A stretch of DNA of 33,705 nucleotides from Entomomonas sp945283395 (GCA_946480835.1 CAMLLC010000019.1:1-33705); one strand, 5' to 3'. Shown: positions 17,337 through 26,138, counted from the first letter of the stretch. The notes: generated from the letters alone by a model not told the origin. Program-made: numbers and translations.

Positions 17337-18490
17337 TACTTAGTAGTTTCCGTAGCCTCGTTAAAACGTAAGAATAACATGATTTTATCAGCAATTCGTT
17401 TTTGTCCTATGGTAGTAAAATGAATACCATCATCTGTTCTTAATGTCACATTACCTTTATTAGGTATGTTCATAAATTTAACAAAATTATCATCCTTCAT
17501 CCCTAACACATCATTAGCGGTTATATAATGTTGCTTGGCAATAGTCACTTGTGATTGATATATTTTATTCAACTTTATAACCCCGGCATTTAGTTTTTTA
17601 TCACTCATATTAGGGGGACCTATCCATAAAACTTCGGCCCCATGGCTAGTTGCGACATTGATTAACCTTTGTATCCGCACTCTATAAACACCTTCCCATT
17701 CAGGGCTAGCAAATTTAACAAATCTACCCCCTTTATTTATAGGAAAATCCCAAGGATCATTGGCGCCCATAAAGACAACCATTAACTTAATATTTGCATT
17801 TTTTTCGAACGTATCTTCAGCCACCTGTGGCCAATTGAAAAATTTAGGATAAGCTAATCCTGTGCTTTGCTTACTTAAGTTTATACTCTCAATATTATGT
17901 TTCTTCAATAAAATTCGCATAACATGTGGGGCAACACCCTGCATTAGAGAATCTCCCACGAAAAATACCTTTTCGCCTTTATCAATTAAAATCCTGTGAT
18001 CCTCTGTTGTGTTAATAGTTTGTTCTATATTTTTTCTTATTACCAATATACTAGGAAAGTAATTGATGGCCTCATTAACCTCTGTTTCTTCCTTATGTTG
18101 AGGTAAAAACTTAATAAAGGCTTCATGTGGAAATAGCAAAAGATGAGAAGGTTTAAATACTGCTTGACTATTCACTAATAAAATTTGCTCGTTCAGTGGT
18201 GATTGCTGTTTAATTGGTGAATTCAGGTAGCTATTAACTAGCCTAATTGAACTATTATTAAAATCTGCTAATAATTCTTCAAACTCGCTCACGCCAATAC
18301 CTAATTTACTAGTAATTTCTCCTCCCATACGCCAACTAGCATATTTTTCCAATGCTGCCAAAGGACTGGTCCTATGATAAGTTTGTATCCAATAAGCATT
18401 AATAGAACGTTGCTCAAGCCATAATAGCAATAGCAATGTTATACTAAACAAATAAAATACTTTGAAAGGATAAGCGTTATTAGACTTCAT
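17336..18490 (-). CDS. Membrane-anchored DUF459 SGNH protein (probable O-acetyltransferase partner)
   Basis: A 384 aa protein with an N-terminal membrane anchor (about 9-26) and a periplasmic part. After about 150 poorly conserved residues comes an SGNH domain of DUF459 type: Ser181 in FVGDSLMQGVAPH, Asn244 in FMGANDPWD, and Asp354/His357 in DDGIHFTTIGQ. Such proteins are encoded with MBOAT proteins and are thought to accept the acyl group moved across the membrane and place it on a glycan, as PatB does with PatA. It starts two bases after the MBOAT stop and overlaps the next gene by one base. The acceptor glycan cannot be told from sequence. Confidence 0.82.
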   Translation of the reverse strand: MKSNNAYPFKVFYLFSITLLLLLWLEQRSINAYWIQTYHRTSPLAALEKYASWRMGGEITSKLGIGVSEFEELLADFNNSSIRLVNSYLNSPIKQQSPLNEQILLVNSQAVFKPSHLLLFPHEAFIKFLPQHKEETEVNEAINYFPSILVIRKNIEQTINTTEDHRILIDKGEKVFFVGDSLMQGVAPHVMRILLKKHNIESINLSKQSTGLAYPKFFNWPQVAEDTFEKNANIKLMVVFMGANDPWDFPINKGGRFVKFASPEWEGVYRVRIQRLINVATSHGAEVLWIGPPNMSDKKLNAGVIKLNKIYQSQVTIAKQHYITANDVLGMKDDNFVKFMNIPNKGNVTLRTDDGIHFTTIGQKRIADKIMLFLRFNEATETTK

Positions 18491-18492
18491 AG

Positions 18493-19899
18493 CTAAAATT
18501 TTGCATAGATAAAATTAGGAATACCAGCTGGCGCAAAAACCAGCACTATTAATAAAATAATAGTCCATATCAAGGGTAAATAAATCCACGATAATGCATA
18601 CAAACCTTTGATTAATAAATCAGGTAATTTAGCCAATAAAGGATAAATAAAGAACAAAACTAATAACAAAGGAAAATAAAGTAACACATTAAAGTTTATT
18701 GCTTCGGCTGCAAAATTATGGACTAGCGCATTAAGAAACTCCCCTGCTTCTCCTAAACTTGCTGAACGGAAGAAAATCCAAGCAAAACAGACATATTGAA
18801 AAGTAATGAAACGGGCTAACCAAGCAGAGCAATTAGTCAATCTATCTTTGCCTAAATACTTGTCTCCTATATTTAGTAACACTACGCCTAAAGCATGAAT
18901 TACCCCCCAAACAATGAAAGTAAGATTAGCACCATGCCATAGTCCTGATAAAGTCATTGCTATAAATAAATTAACCTGGGTTCTAGTAAATCCTTTACGA
19001 TTCCCACCTAGTGGTATATAGATATAATCTCTTATCCATAACGATAAACTAATATGCCAATGTTGCCAGAAATCTCTTAAATTATGGGCAATATAAGGCA
19101 TATTAAAGTTAACTGGTAAAGTAAAACCTAACAATAATGCAATACCTGTTACTAAGTTAGTATAGCCTGAGAAATTAACAAATATTTGTAAGGTATAGCC
19201 ATAAACGGCTAATAAAATATCTAGCGAATGATAACTAGTTGGATTAGCAAATACAGGATCAACAATATTATCCGCTAGCAAAGTATTTAAACAAAGTACT
19301 TTTATCAAAGCTAATAAAATAAGTACAAACGCCCTATTATAATTACCTATCTGCCGTTGCTCTGTTACCGTAATCTGTGGCAAAAAGTCTTTAGCTCTAT
19401 TGATAGGGCCTGCAATTAAACTAGGGAAAAAAGCTAAAAACAACATGAAATCTAGTGCAGAAGGAATATTAATTTCTTTCTTTTTTAGTGAAACTAAATA
19501 ACTTATCGAATGAAATGTATAAAAAGAAATGCCTATAGGTAATAAAATTTCTACTCCAGGAATTGCGTAATTAATACCAAGCGCCATCAGCAATTCTTGC
19601 AATTGCACTCTGAAAAAATCAAAATATTTAAAAAAGCACAGATTAACTAATGATGCAGCAATAGCTATGGCTAGCCATAATCTGCTATATTTACTATAAA
19701 AAATAGCGAATGATAAAGCATATAAAACAAAACTATATGCTATTAAAATAGCTAAAAAGTTAATATTAAAAGTGGCAACTATGGTATAACTGACCACCAA
19801 TAATAAGATATTTTGATAACGGGGTGTTTTAGCTAATGCCCAATAAATTATAAAAAATAATGGGAATAACACACTAAATTCAATAGATAAATAACTCAC
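18493..19899 (-). CDS. MBOAT family acyltransferase (AlgI/PatA-like)
   Basis: A 468 aa polytopic membrane O-acyltransferase, thought to move acetyl groups across the inner membrane for O-acetylation of an envelope glycan. Family hallmarks are present: the NLRDFWQHWHISLSLWIRDY segment (His282), IPLGGNRKG, and the catalytic histidine in TLSGLWHGANLTF (His322). It begins with GTG, with GAG five bases ahead. It is the first gene of a tight operon with two SGNH proteins, the layout of PatA-PatB-Ape peptidoglycan acetylation clusters and also of some exopolysaccharide acetylation sets. No alginate or cellulose genes are nearby. Confidence 0.92.
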   Translation of the reverse strand: MSYLSIEFSVLFPLFFIIYWALAKTPRYQNILLLVVSYTIVATFNINFLAILIAYSFVLYALSFAIFYSKYSRLWLAIAIAASLVNLCFFKYFDFFRVQLQELLMALGINYAIPGVEILLPIGISFYTFHSISYLVSLKKKEINIPSALDFMLFLAFFPSLIAGPINRAKDFLPQITVTEQRQIGNYNRAFVLILLALIKVLCLNTLLADNIVDPVFANPTSYHSLDILLAVYGYTLQIFVNFSGYTNLVTGIALLLGFTLPVNFNMPYIAHNLRDFWQHWHISLSLWIRDYIYIPLGGNRKGFTRTQVNLFIAMTLSGLWHGANLTFIVWGVIHALGVVLLNIGDKYLGKDRLTNCSAWLARFITFQYVCFAWIFFRSASLGEAGEFLNALVHNFAAEAINFNVLLYFPLLLVLFFIYPLLAKLPDLLIKGLYALSWIYLPLIWTIILLIVLVFAPAGIPNFIYAKF

Positions 19900-19938
19900 A
19901 GTAACTCAAATAGATGTTTGCTTAACTTAATTAGTTAT

Positions 19939-19966
19939 AAAAATACCCTATATAAATAGGGCATTT
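19939..19966 (-). terminator. Terminator-like hairpin just upstream of the MBOAT gene
   Basis: An eleven-base stem (19941-19951 with 19956-19966, one G-U pair, four-base loop) is followed on the minus strand by five T. It ends only 40 bases before the MBOAT start codon. It would stop leftward transcripts entering the operon, so it is either an attenuator or the end of an unseen short transcript. No open frame precedes it on that strand. Confidence 0.5.
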
Positions 19967-20094
19967 AAAAAATGTAAGGATACTCTAACTTAATTCTTTA
20001 GAATAGTAGCTATAAATATAAATTTTCTAGTACTTTATATTAAAGAATACAATTATAATTCCATAGTTTGTTTGAAATTATGGTATTAATATAA

Positions 20095-20123
20095 TTAACT
20101 ATTTATACTATTGTCGTTATAAT
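20095..20123 (+). promoter_or_regulatory. Candidate sigma-70 promoter for the gene at 20174
   Basis: TTAACT (20095-20100) and a perfect TATAAT (20118-20123) are separated by 17 bases, about 50 bases before the start codon. The -35 matches four of six consensus positions. Confidence 0.5.
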
Positions 20124-20173
20124 ATTGTTTTGTAACAAATAGTTCCGATGTTAATAAAGAGAAAGGATTTTAA

Positions 20174-21427
20174 ATGTCTAGAATACGCAATTTTATTATT
20201 TTATTGGTAATAATAGCCTCCGCTTTAGCGGGAGGAATAAAAGGGTTGTTATATTACTATACCAATAAGGCAGCTAAAGATATCCAAAACACTTTACCAC
20301 CTGGTATGTTTAGCTATGGCAGTATCAGTACACCACTAGATGGCAAAGTCAGCATCAATGATATCAATATAGCTTTTGCTGGGGAAATTATCAAAATCAA
20401 AAAAGTAGCATTGCATTCAAACAATATATTAGATCCCATACAACTTATGATAAAAAACTGGGGAAATACTATTCCTAAAGAGCTAGGAGTGAACATACAA
20501 GGAATTAACATTAGCACCAGTACATTACTTTCTCATAGATCACTACTAGGTAATAAAACTAAAATAGAGCTTAATATTCCTTGTGGTACAATCAAATCAC
20601 TAGGCTTTGCTGAATATGTGGAAATGGGTTATCACAATTTTATTTTTGATCTAAGCCTTTCTTACAAAAGAGTATCCTCCACACGGATTAAAGTTGATGT
20701 ATCGATTGATGCAAAAAATATAATAGAGGGGCAAATTTCTTATTATGGTGAACTAGCCAATAGTACTCTAGATGAATCAGACAAAAAAATTATTCCAGAA
20801 TTTGAACTACAGATATTTAATTACCCCTTACGAAGAAAACTATACAATTATTGTGCTAGTAAAGAAAACAAGCCATTAGATGAATATATTAAGACTTTAG
20901 TGCCTTATCCCAAAGAGTTGGTAGATCAAAAAACAGTAAATTATTTTCAAATGGTACTTAACGATGAAACAATTGTAGCATTGGATGATTATGATAAAGA
21001 CCCCAAAGATCTTTATTTTGCGTTACATCCAAAAGCCTTAATTAGTTTTGATGAACTCAAGAAAATGAGTGAATCAGTTGTACTAGATTTACTACGTCCA
21101 GAACTTAGAGTAAATGGTAAAAATGTACTGATTCGTTTTAATTGGACTAACAAAGAACAACTAACAGCCAATAAAAAACCGACCAAATTAGCTGCTCCCG
21201 TTATAATATCGTCCGAACGTTTCTTAGTACCTTTTGAGCAATTGAATAATAACGCGTTTAATAAAGATATTGAAGTATTAACTGCTAGTGGCGTTGTCTA
21301 TAAAGGCGCTTTTAAACGAGTTGAAGGCAACTTGCTATTTATGAACATCCAAACTGACAACGGCTTCTCTGAAATCAAACTCCAAAAATCTGTCGTCAGA
21401 AGAGTTTTTGTGCTTAATCCGTTCTAA
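20174..21427 (+). CDS. Unknown membrane-anchored protein
   Basis: I do not recognise this 417 aa protein. It has one N-terminal hydrophobic helix (residues 7-28), so it is probably anchored in the inner membrane with its body in the periplasm. The segment after the helix (GSISTPLDGKVSINDINIAF) resembles the opening of AsmA-like lipid-handling proteins, but this is weak. The middle is mixed alpha/beta. The last 70 residues (from about 350) are beta-rich and could be a small SH3- or LSM-like barrel (VVYKGAFKRVEGNLLFMNIQ). AAGGA lies six bases ahead of the ATG, a promoter is visible, and a terminator follows, so it is a single-gene unit. Confidence 0.75.
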   Translation: MSRIRNFIILLVIIASALAGGIKGLLYYYTNKAAKDIQNTLPPGMFSYGSISTPLDGKVSINDINIAFAGEIIKIKKVALHSNNILDPIQLMIKNWGNTIPKELGVNIQGINISTSTLLSHRSLLGNKTKIELNIPCGTIKSLGFAEYVEMGYHNFIFDLSLSYKRVSSTRIKVDVSIDAKNIIEGQISYYGELANSTLDESDKKIIPEFELQIFNYPLRRKLYNYCASKENKPLDEYIKTLVPYPKELVDQKTVNYFQMVLNDETIVALDDYDKDPKDLYFALHPKALISFDELKKMSESVVLDLLRPELRVNGKNVLIRFNWTNKEQLTANKKPTKLAAPVIISSERFLVPFEQLNNNAFNKDIEVLTASGVVYKGAFKRVEGNLLFMNIQTDNGFSEIKLQKSVVRRVFVLNPF

Positions 21428-21434
21428 CTATCAT

Positions 21435-21465
21435 AGGTGCTTACGGGTATCAGTTGTAAGCACCT
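21435..21465. terminator. Bidirectional hairpin between convergent genes
   Basis: A ten-base stem (AGGTGCTTAC with GTAAGCACCT) and an eleven-base loop lie eight bases past the plus-strand stop. The right arm touches the stop codon of the minus-strand regulator gene. The following T-rich stretch is weak on both sides, so it is a modest terminator. Confidence 0.6.
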
Positions 21466-21947
21466 TAGTTTATCTGTAGATGATTAAGGGGTAATTCAGT
21501 TTTTGCAATCACTTGATTAAGCACAAAACAAGAACGAACACTAGTTACTCCTTCGATTCGGGTTAAAGTTCCTAATAGAAATTTTTGATAATTGTCTATA
21601 TCTGGTACTATTACCTTTAATTGATAATCTGCATCCATGCCAGTAATAAGGCAGCATTCTACAACTTCAGGATGTTTTTTTAAAACTGTTTGAAAATGTT
21701 CAAAACGCTCAGGAGTATGCCTATCCATGCCTACCAGTACAAAAACGGTTAAGCTTAACGCTAGTTTTTTGGCATCTAATAATACTACTTGTTTACGTAT
21801 ATAACCCTCTTCAACCAGTTGTTTAACTCGTCTTGAACAAGGTGAGGGGGATAAGCCTATATGATCAGCTAATTCATGGTTAGGCAGACTAGCATCTTTT
21901 TGCAAGGTGGCTAATAAACGTAAATCATATCTATCTAATTTTTCCAT
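21465..21947 (-). CDS. Lrp/AsnC family transcriptional regulator
   Basis: A 160 aa DNA-binding regulator that senses amino acids. The N-terminal helix-turn-helix (LDRYDLRLLATLQKDASLPN, then ELADHIGLSPSPCSRRVKQL) spans residues 3-50. The C-terminal RAM/ACT-like ligand domain follows (about 65-150), with ITGMDADYQLKVIV. The frame opens at an ATG at 21953, but the second ATG (21947) has GAG seven bases ahead and gives the usual MEKLDRYD start. It lies 30 bases after folM on the same strand and is likely co-transcribed with it. Its target genes cannot be told. Confidence 0.93.
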   Translation of the reverse strand: MEKLDRYDLRLLATLQKDASLPNHELADHIGLSPSPCSRRVKQLVEEGYIRKQVVLLDAKKLALSLTVFVLVGMDRHTPERFEHFQTVLKKHPEVVECCLITGMDADYQLKVIVPDIDNYQKFLLGTLTRIEGVTSVRSCFVLNQVIAKTELPLNHLQIN

Positions 21948-21977
21948 TATCATACTCTTTTCTAATTTTTAATCTGG

Positions 21978-22682
21978 TCAACATCCATATTTTAGATGTC
22001 GTCCCCCATTCACTTTTAATACTGTTCCTGTCACATTAGTACTATCTAATAAATAATTTATAGCCTTAAAAATTTCTTGCTCGCCTGGTACTATTTCTAA
22101 TAACGATTTGTTAATTGTTTTTTCTTTATAAGCTCTATCATCCAATTTATTAAACATAACTAATGCTGGTGCTATTGCATTAACTTTAACCTTAGGTGCT
22201 AATAATTGTGCAAAACTAAAGGTCAAATTTTCTAAACCTGCCTTAGTAGCACAATAAGCTATATGATTAGTACTCCCTTTGCTTACCACATCATCACTTA
22301 AATGGATAATATCAGCAGCCCCACCATTGACTAAAAGTTCAGCACAATGTAAGTTTATTAAATAAGGAGCTTGCATATGTACCATAAAAAGCTTTTCAAA
22401 TGCATTGCCAGCAGTATCTGATAACCATTCAGAAGCATTATGGATAATTGCTCTTAGTGAGTTAGTAGTATGCTTTAACTCATTTATAAAAGCCATAATA
22501 GCACTCACACTTTGAAAATCCGCTTGGATTAAGGTGGCTCCAGCTGCATGTAACTCTTTGATAGCGGTATGTTCGGTACGATAACTTACTATTACTGCCT
22601 TACCTTCAGCTAACCAGCGTTTAGCACAATATAAGCCAACTCTTTGCGCTGCGCCTGTTATAAGAATGGGAGATGACGTCAT
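21978..22682 (-). CDS. folM: Dihydromonapterin reductase (short-chain dehydrogenase)
   Basis: An NADPH-dependent pteridine reductase of the SDR family that makes tetrahydromonapterin and can also reduce dihydrofolate. The cofactor motif ILITGAAQRVGLYCAKRW is at the N-terminus, NAS occurs in IIHNASEWL, and the catalytic pair is in YCATKAGLENL. The C-terminal VNGGRHLKYGC matches the GGRHLK ending of FolM. At 234 aa the length fits. GGAT precedes the ATG by about eight bases. In Pseudomonas folM lies with folE2 and folX; here it sits with an Lrp regulator, divergent from xerD. Confidence 0.85.
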   Translation of the reverse strand: MTSSPILITGAAQRVGLYCAKRWLAEGKAVIVSYRTEHTAIKELHAAGATLIQADFQSVSAIMAFINELKHTTNSLRAIIHNASEWLSDTAGNAFEKLFMVHMQAPYLINLHCAELLVNGGAADIIHLSDDVVSKGSTNHIAYCATKAGLENLTFSFAQLLAPKVKVNAIAPALVMFNKLDDRAYKEKTINKSLLEIVPGEQEIFKAINYLLDSTNVTGTVLKVNGGRHLKYGC

Positions 22683-22806
22683 GATAGCTATCCATCTAGC
22701 TTAACTAAAATTTACTGGCTATTTTAGGTTAACTGTTATTTAAATAAAATATTAGCCACTAAAATTACTTACAAATTTATAATGCTACTATTGAGGATTA
22801 TAATGA

Positions 22807-23709
22807 ATGAGCAATAAGCAAACACTACCTAATATCATTACTCAATACTTAGAAATGTTGTGGCTTGAGAAAGGGTTAACTGATCAAACTCGCAGTAGTT
22901 ATCAGAGTGATCTGCAGCATTTTAATGACTGGTTAGCCAAACAACAAATAGAACTTATCGCAGTAGATAGAGTGATTATTTTAAATTACTTAGCTTATCG
23001 ATTAGAACATAATTTTAAGGCACGCTCTACCGCAAGGTTACTTTCAACCTTGCGTAGTTTTTATAAATATCTAGTCAGAGAAAATATCTGCCAAATTGAC
23101 CCTACCTTACAGGTAGAAATGCCTAAATTAGGCCATCCTCTTCCCAAAAGTTTATCAGAAGCTGATGTAGAAGCTCTATTAAATTCCCCCAATGTTGAAG
23201 ACGTTATAGGGCTTAGGGATAAAACCATGCTAGAAGTGCTCTATGCCTGTGGTCTAAGAGTTAGTGAATTAGTTAGCCTTACGTTAGAACAAGTAAACCT
23301 AAGACAAGGGGTATTAAAAACCTTTGGTAAAGGCCGTAAGGAACGGCTCGTTCCATTAGGTGAAGAAGCTATTATTTGGTTGGAGACCTATCTAAAAACA
23401 GGGCGAGCTTTACTATTAGCGGGCAAGCTAAGTGATATATTATTTCCTAGCACGAGGGGGGAAATGATGACTCGGCAAACATTCTGGCATAGAATTAAAC
23501 ACCATGCGAAAGTGGCTGGTCTAGTCAAAACGCTATCACCTCATACTTTACGCCACGCGTTTGCTACCCATTTATTAAATCATGGGGCAGATTTGCGGGT
23601 GGTGCAAATGCTCTTAGGTCATAGCGATTTATCAACGACGCAAATTTATACTCACATTGCTCAAGCTAGATTACAAGAACTACATGCTAAACATCACCCA
23701 AGAGGATAA
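22807..23709 (+). CDS. xerD: Site-specific tyrosine recombinase XerD
   Basis: Acts with XerC and FtsK at dif to resolve chromosome dimers before division. The N-terminal SAM-like core-binding domain covers residues 8-95. The catalytic domain carries the full set: Arg151 (GLRVSEL), Lys175 (GKGRKERLVPLG), His246 and Arg249 (SPHTLRHAFATHLL), His272 (LLGHSDLSTTQIY) and Tyr281. These are two to three positions from the E. coli XerD residues. At 300 aa it has the normal length. GAGG lies ten bases upstream of the start; an overlapping ATG four bases earlier opens only four codons. It is a cellular Xer enzyme, not a mobile-element integrase. Confidence 0.95.
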   Translation: MSNKQTLPNIITQYLEMLWLEKGLTDQTRSSYQSDLQHFNDWLAKQQIELIAVDRVIILNYLAYRLEHNFKARSTARLLSTLRSFYKYLVRENICQIDPTLQVEMPKLGHPLPKSLSEADVEALLNSPNVEDVIGLRDKTMLEVLYACGLRVSELVSLTLEQVNLRQGVLKTFGKGRKERLVPLGEEAIIWLETYLKTGRALLLAGKLSDILFPSTRGEMMTRQTFWHRIKHHAKVAGLVKTLSPHTLRHAFATHLLNHGADLRVVQMLLGHSDLSTTQIYTHIAQARLQELHAKHHPRG

Positions 23710-23734
23710 CTCACCCACAATACATCAACAACTA

Positions 23735-24475
23735 TTAGTTGTTAAACCAGACAAGCATAGTTGACTGTTTAGGTTCTTTAAGCACATAACTTAATTGGTG
23801 TGGTTCAGCCTGTTGCAATAAATGCTGGTAAGCCTCTGCTCGACGAGGGTCTGCTGCATCCCAACCTAAATTATTAGCTAAATGATTAGTTAGCTGCACA
23901 AGATCTTTAGTTATATAGGTAAAAGTCCAATCCACTGCTTGAGTATAACTAGGGTACTCACTCTCTACTAGTTGAGACATCACTCTTTCATAGCCTGTTT
24001 CTGTTTCATCAGGGAGCCATTTAGTTAATAAACAACCCGTTAAGCATATTTTCTTAGGCCCTCGTTGAGAAGGAACTATCCACACTATTGCATGTTTACT
24101 GTAACTACGGCAAAAAGCTAAAAATTGACTAGCGGCTGCTTGGGGAGCAATCATATTAGCTGCTAAAACGGTATCAAAGGAATTATTAGCAAGTCCAGTC
24201 ACCTGCTCCCAACCACTGGCTATCACTTTGCTGCAACTAGCATAAGTTGCTAACCTTCTTCCCATATAAGCATCAGGCTCAATAGCCACCCACCTTTTAT
24301 GTGAGGTAGCCAACGCAGCTCCAAGCTGACCACCTCCTGCACCAACATCTAGCAAATCACCAATACAGCCTAACTTACTCTGAATAATAGGCGTTACTTT
24401 AACAACATAATCCGAAGTATCAATACCTTCTGCATATATTGCCATAGAATCAAGAGGTTTAGTCTGTTTTTTCAT
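23735..24475 (-). CDS. Class I SAM-dependent methyltransferase, substrate unknown
   Basis: A 246 aa cytoplasmic Rossmann-type methyltransferase. The SAM motif I is LLDVGAGGGQLGAAL (about residues 41-55), followed by the acidic WVAIEPDAYMGRRL and FDTVLAANMIAP. The C-terminal half contains QRGPKKICLTGCLL and a region rich in aromatic residues that may bind the substrate. AGG precedes the ATG by eight bases. It is convergent with xerD and divergent from the racemase gene; neither neighbour points to a substrate. Confidence 0.8.
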   Translation of the reverse strand: MKKQTKPLDSMAIYAEGIDTSDYVVKVTPIIQSKLGCIGDLLDVGAGGGQLGAALATSHKRWVAIEPDAYMGRRLATYASCSKVIASGWEQVTGLANNSFDTVLAANMIAPQAAASQFLAFCRSYSKHAIVWIVPSQRGPKKICLTGCLLTKWLPDETETGYERVMSQLVESEYPSYTQAVDWTFTYITKDLVQLTNHLANNLGWDAADPRRAEAYQHLLQQAEPHQLSYVLKEPKQSTMLVWFNN

Positions 24476-24672
24476 TACTGATACCTAACTATCAAAAAGC
24501 CAAGACTAACGGTTTTAAACCAATAGTGTAGTGAATAATAGGGATTCTAAAACTATCTGTATAGTGAAATTTTATGAGTAAATTTTTATGCAGCTAGCAC
24601 TATTAATCTTTATTATTTACCTAGTTAGTTATAGGCACCATTAAAATTAGTATTCTATCTTTTTGATTAATA

Positions 24673-24685
24673 ACCATATAATGGT
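24673..24685 (+). promoter_or_regulatory. Inverted repeat over a -10-like element before the racemase gene
   Basis: ACCAT-ATA-ATGGT forms a perfect five-base inverted repeat enclosing TATAAT (24677-24682), about 44 bases before the start codon. No good -35 is seen. It could be an operator overlapping a promoter, but chance is not excluded. Confidence 0.25.
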
Positions 24686-24725
24686 CTAACATAAATTTCT
24701 AGCTTACTTAAAGGAAAAACTATAA

Positions 24726-25418
24726 ATGAAAACTATTGGATTATTAGGTGGTATGAGTTGGGAAAGTACCTCTGATTATTATCGTCTTATTAATAACCTT
24801 GTGAAGGCCCAACTAGGAGGTTTACACTCCGCTAAATTAGCTCTTTACAGCGTAGATTTTGCAGAAATAGAAACTCTGCAAATGCAAGAACAGTGGCAGC
24901 AAGCAGGTCATGAGTTAGCAAAAGCAGCTTTAGCTGTTGAAAAAGCAGGTGCTGATTTCTTACTAATTTGCACTAACACCATGCATTTAGTAGCACCCCA
25001 AATAGAACAAGTGCTCTCCATTCCACTAATTCATATAGCTGATGCCACAGGAGAAGCATTAGTAGCTAGTCAGGTCAACAAAGTAGGTCTATTAGGTACT
25101 GCCTTTACTATGGAAAAAGATTTCTATAAAGGCCGCTTGGCAGATAAGTACGAGCTTAATGTGTTAACTCCTAATAAGCAAGATAGACAAATTATACATA
25201 ATATTATTTATCAACAACTTTGTTTAGGTCAGGTGTTAGCTGAATCCAAACAACAATATCTAACTATCATAAATAAACTTATTGCAGAAGGGGCAGAGGC
25301 CATCATTTTAGGATGTACTGAAATAGGCATGCTTATTCAGCAAGCGGATACCAATATTCCCTTATTTGATACGACCCGTATTCATGCCGAGTATGCAGTT
25401 AAATTAGCCCTTAGTTAA
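24726..25418 (+). CDS. Aspartate/glutamate racemase family protein (YgeA-like)
   Basis: A PLP-independent amino-acid racemase that interconverts L- and D-amino acids with two cysteines. It begins with MKTIGLLGGMSWESTSDYY, typical of the YgeA branch. Both catalytic cysteines are present in their usual contexts: Cys82 in ICTNTMH and Cys197 in LGCTEIGML. The 230 aa length fits. AAAGGA precedes the ATG by ten bases. The 3' end overlaps the convergent unknown gene by 15 bases. YgeA-type enzymes act on several amino acids, so the substrate is open. Confidence 0.9.
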   Translation: MKTIGLLGGMSWESTSDYYRLINNLVKAQLGGLHSAKLALYSVDFAEIETLQMQEQWQQAGHELAKAALAVEKAGADFLLICTNTMHLVAPQIEQVLSIPLIHIADATGEALVASQVNKVGLLGTAFTMEKDFYKGRLADKYELNVLTPNKQDRQIIHNIIYQQLCLGQVLAESKQQYLTIINKLIAEGAEAIILGCTEIGMLIQQADTNIPLFDTTRIHAEYAVKLALS

Positions 25419-26138
25419 GAAATGCCAACCCGCTAATAACGAGTTTAACTCGTTTGGTGCCACATATTGTTCAGCACCTAATGCCATCGCAGCTTGTAGT
25501 AACACACTACAAGCCTTATTCCATAAGGGATTAAGTAAAAACTCTGGTGATCCATTATTCTGACTAGCAAAAGAGCTATCCCCTGCTAACTCTCTGGCTT
25601 TTTTGTATAGCAAATCATTAATAACTAAAAAGCCACTATAAATAGGAGAGGCATTTTCGCCAGTACCTATCGCTAAGGTACCTGTATGATCTGCGTCTCT
25701 AAGTGCAGGGGTATTGTGCGTATTAACTAACCAGTTATTCCAAGCCGCTGCATAAATGTCGGCAGAAATAGGAGAAAATAGGCTAGCTAAATGTTGTACT
25801 TCGGCCAGATTTAACGTCAATATCCTATTTAACAATAAACTGACGCCCTCACCTTTAGCACCAAATAAAAAGGAGCTAGCCAAGAGTTTTACTAATTTAA
25901 AGTTTCTGCTTGGCACACCCTCTAACTCTTTTTCTACAGCTATCTCAGGCAGATTATCTAAAACTTCAACAAACCAGAGTTGCCCTGGCCAGTCATTAAT
26001 ATAAATATTGGCTATCTCATAAGCGACTAGTACAGTAGGAGCTGTTGCTTGTAAAAATACTTGTTGCCCCTCCTGATAATTTAATTCCTTAATTTGACTA
26101 TGTGCTACATAAATAAAGCCATATACTGCTTTAGCCAT
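25404..26138 (-). CDS. Unknown protein downstream of nudF and DUF1249
   Basis: I do not recognise this 244 aa protein. It has no signal peptide or clear membrane helix and seems cytoplasmic. It is moderately hydrophobic, with segments such as LWFVEVLDNLPEIAVEKELEG and a helical C-terminal half. Its ATG lies eight bases inside the end of the DUF1249 gene, with AGGA ten bases ahead, so it is the third gene of a coupled nudF-DUF1249 operon. In Pseudomonas the phosphodiesterase gene cpdA usually follows that pair; this protein has no metallophosphoesterase motif and is not CpdA. Confidence 0.7.
   Translation of the reverse strand: MAKAVYGFIYVAHSQIKELNYQEGQQVFLQATAPTVLVAYEIANIYINDWPGQLWFVEVLDNLPEIAVEKELEGVPSRNFKLVKLLASSFLFGAKGEGVSLLLNRILTLNLAEVQHLASLFSPISADIYAAAWNNWLVNTHNTPALRDADHTGTLAIGTGENASPIYSGFLVINDLLYKKARELAGDSSFASQNNGSPEFLLNPLWNKACSVLLQAAMALGAEQYVAPNELNSLLAGWHFLTKG

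Noticed and set aside
22807..23709. Tyrosine recombinase as a sign of an integrated element
   Set aside because: Length and residue spacing match cellular XerD, and no attachment repeats, tRNA or phage genes are nearby.
23722..23748. Small inverted repeat AACAAC/GTTGTT at the xerD-methyltransferase junction as a terminator
   Set aside because: Short AT-rich stem with almost no loop and no T-run on either strand.
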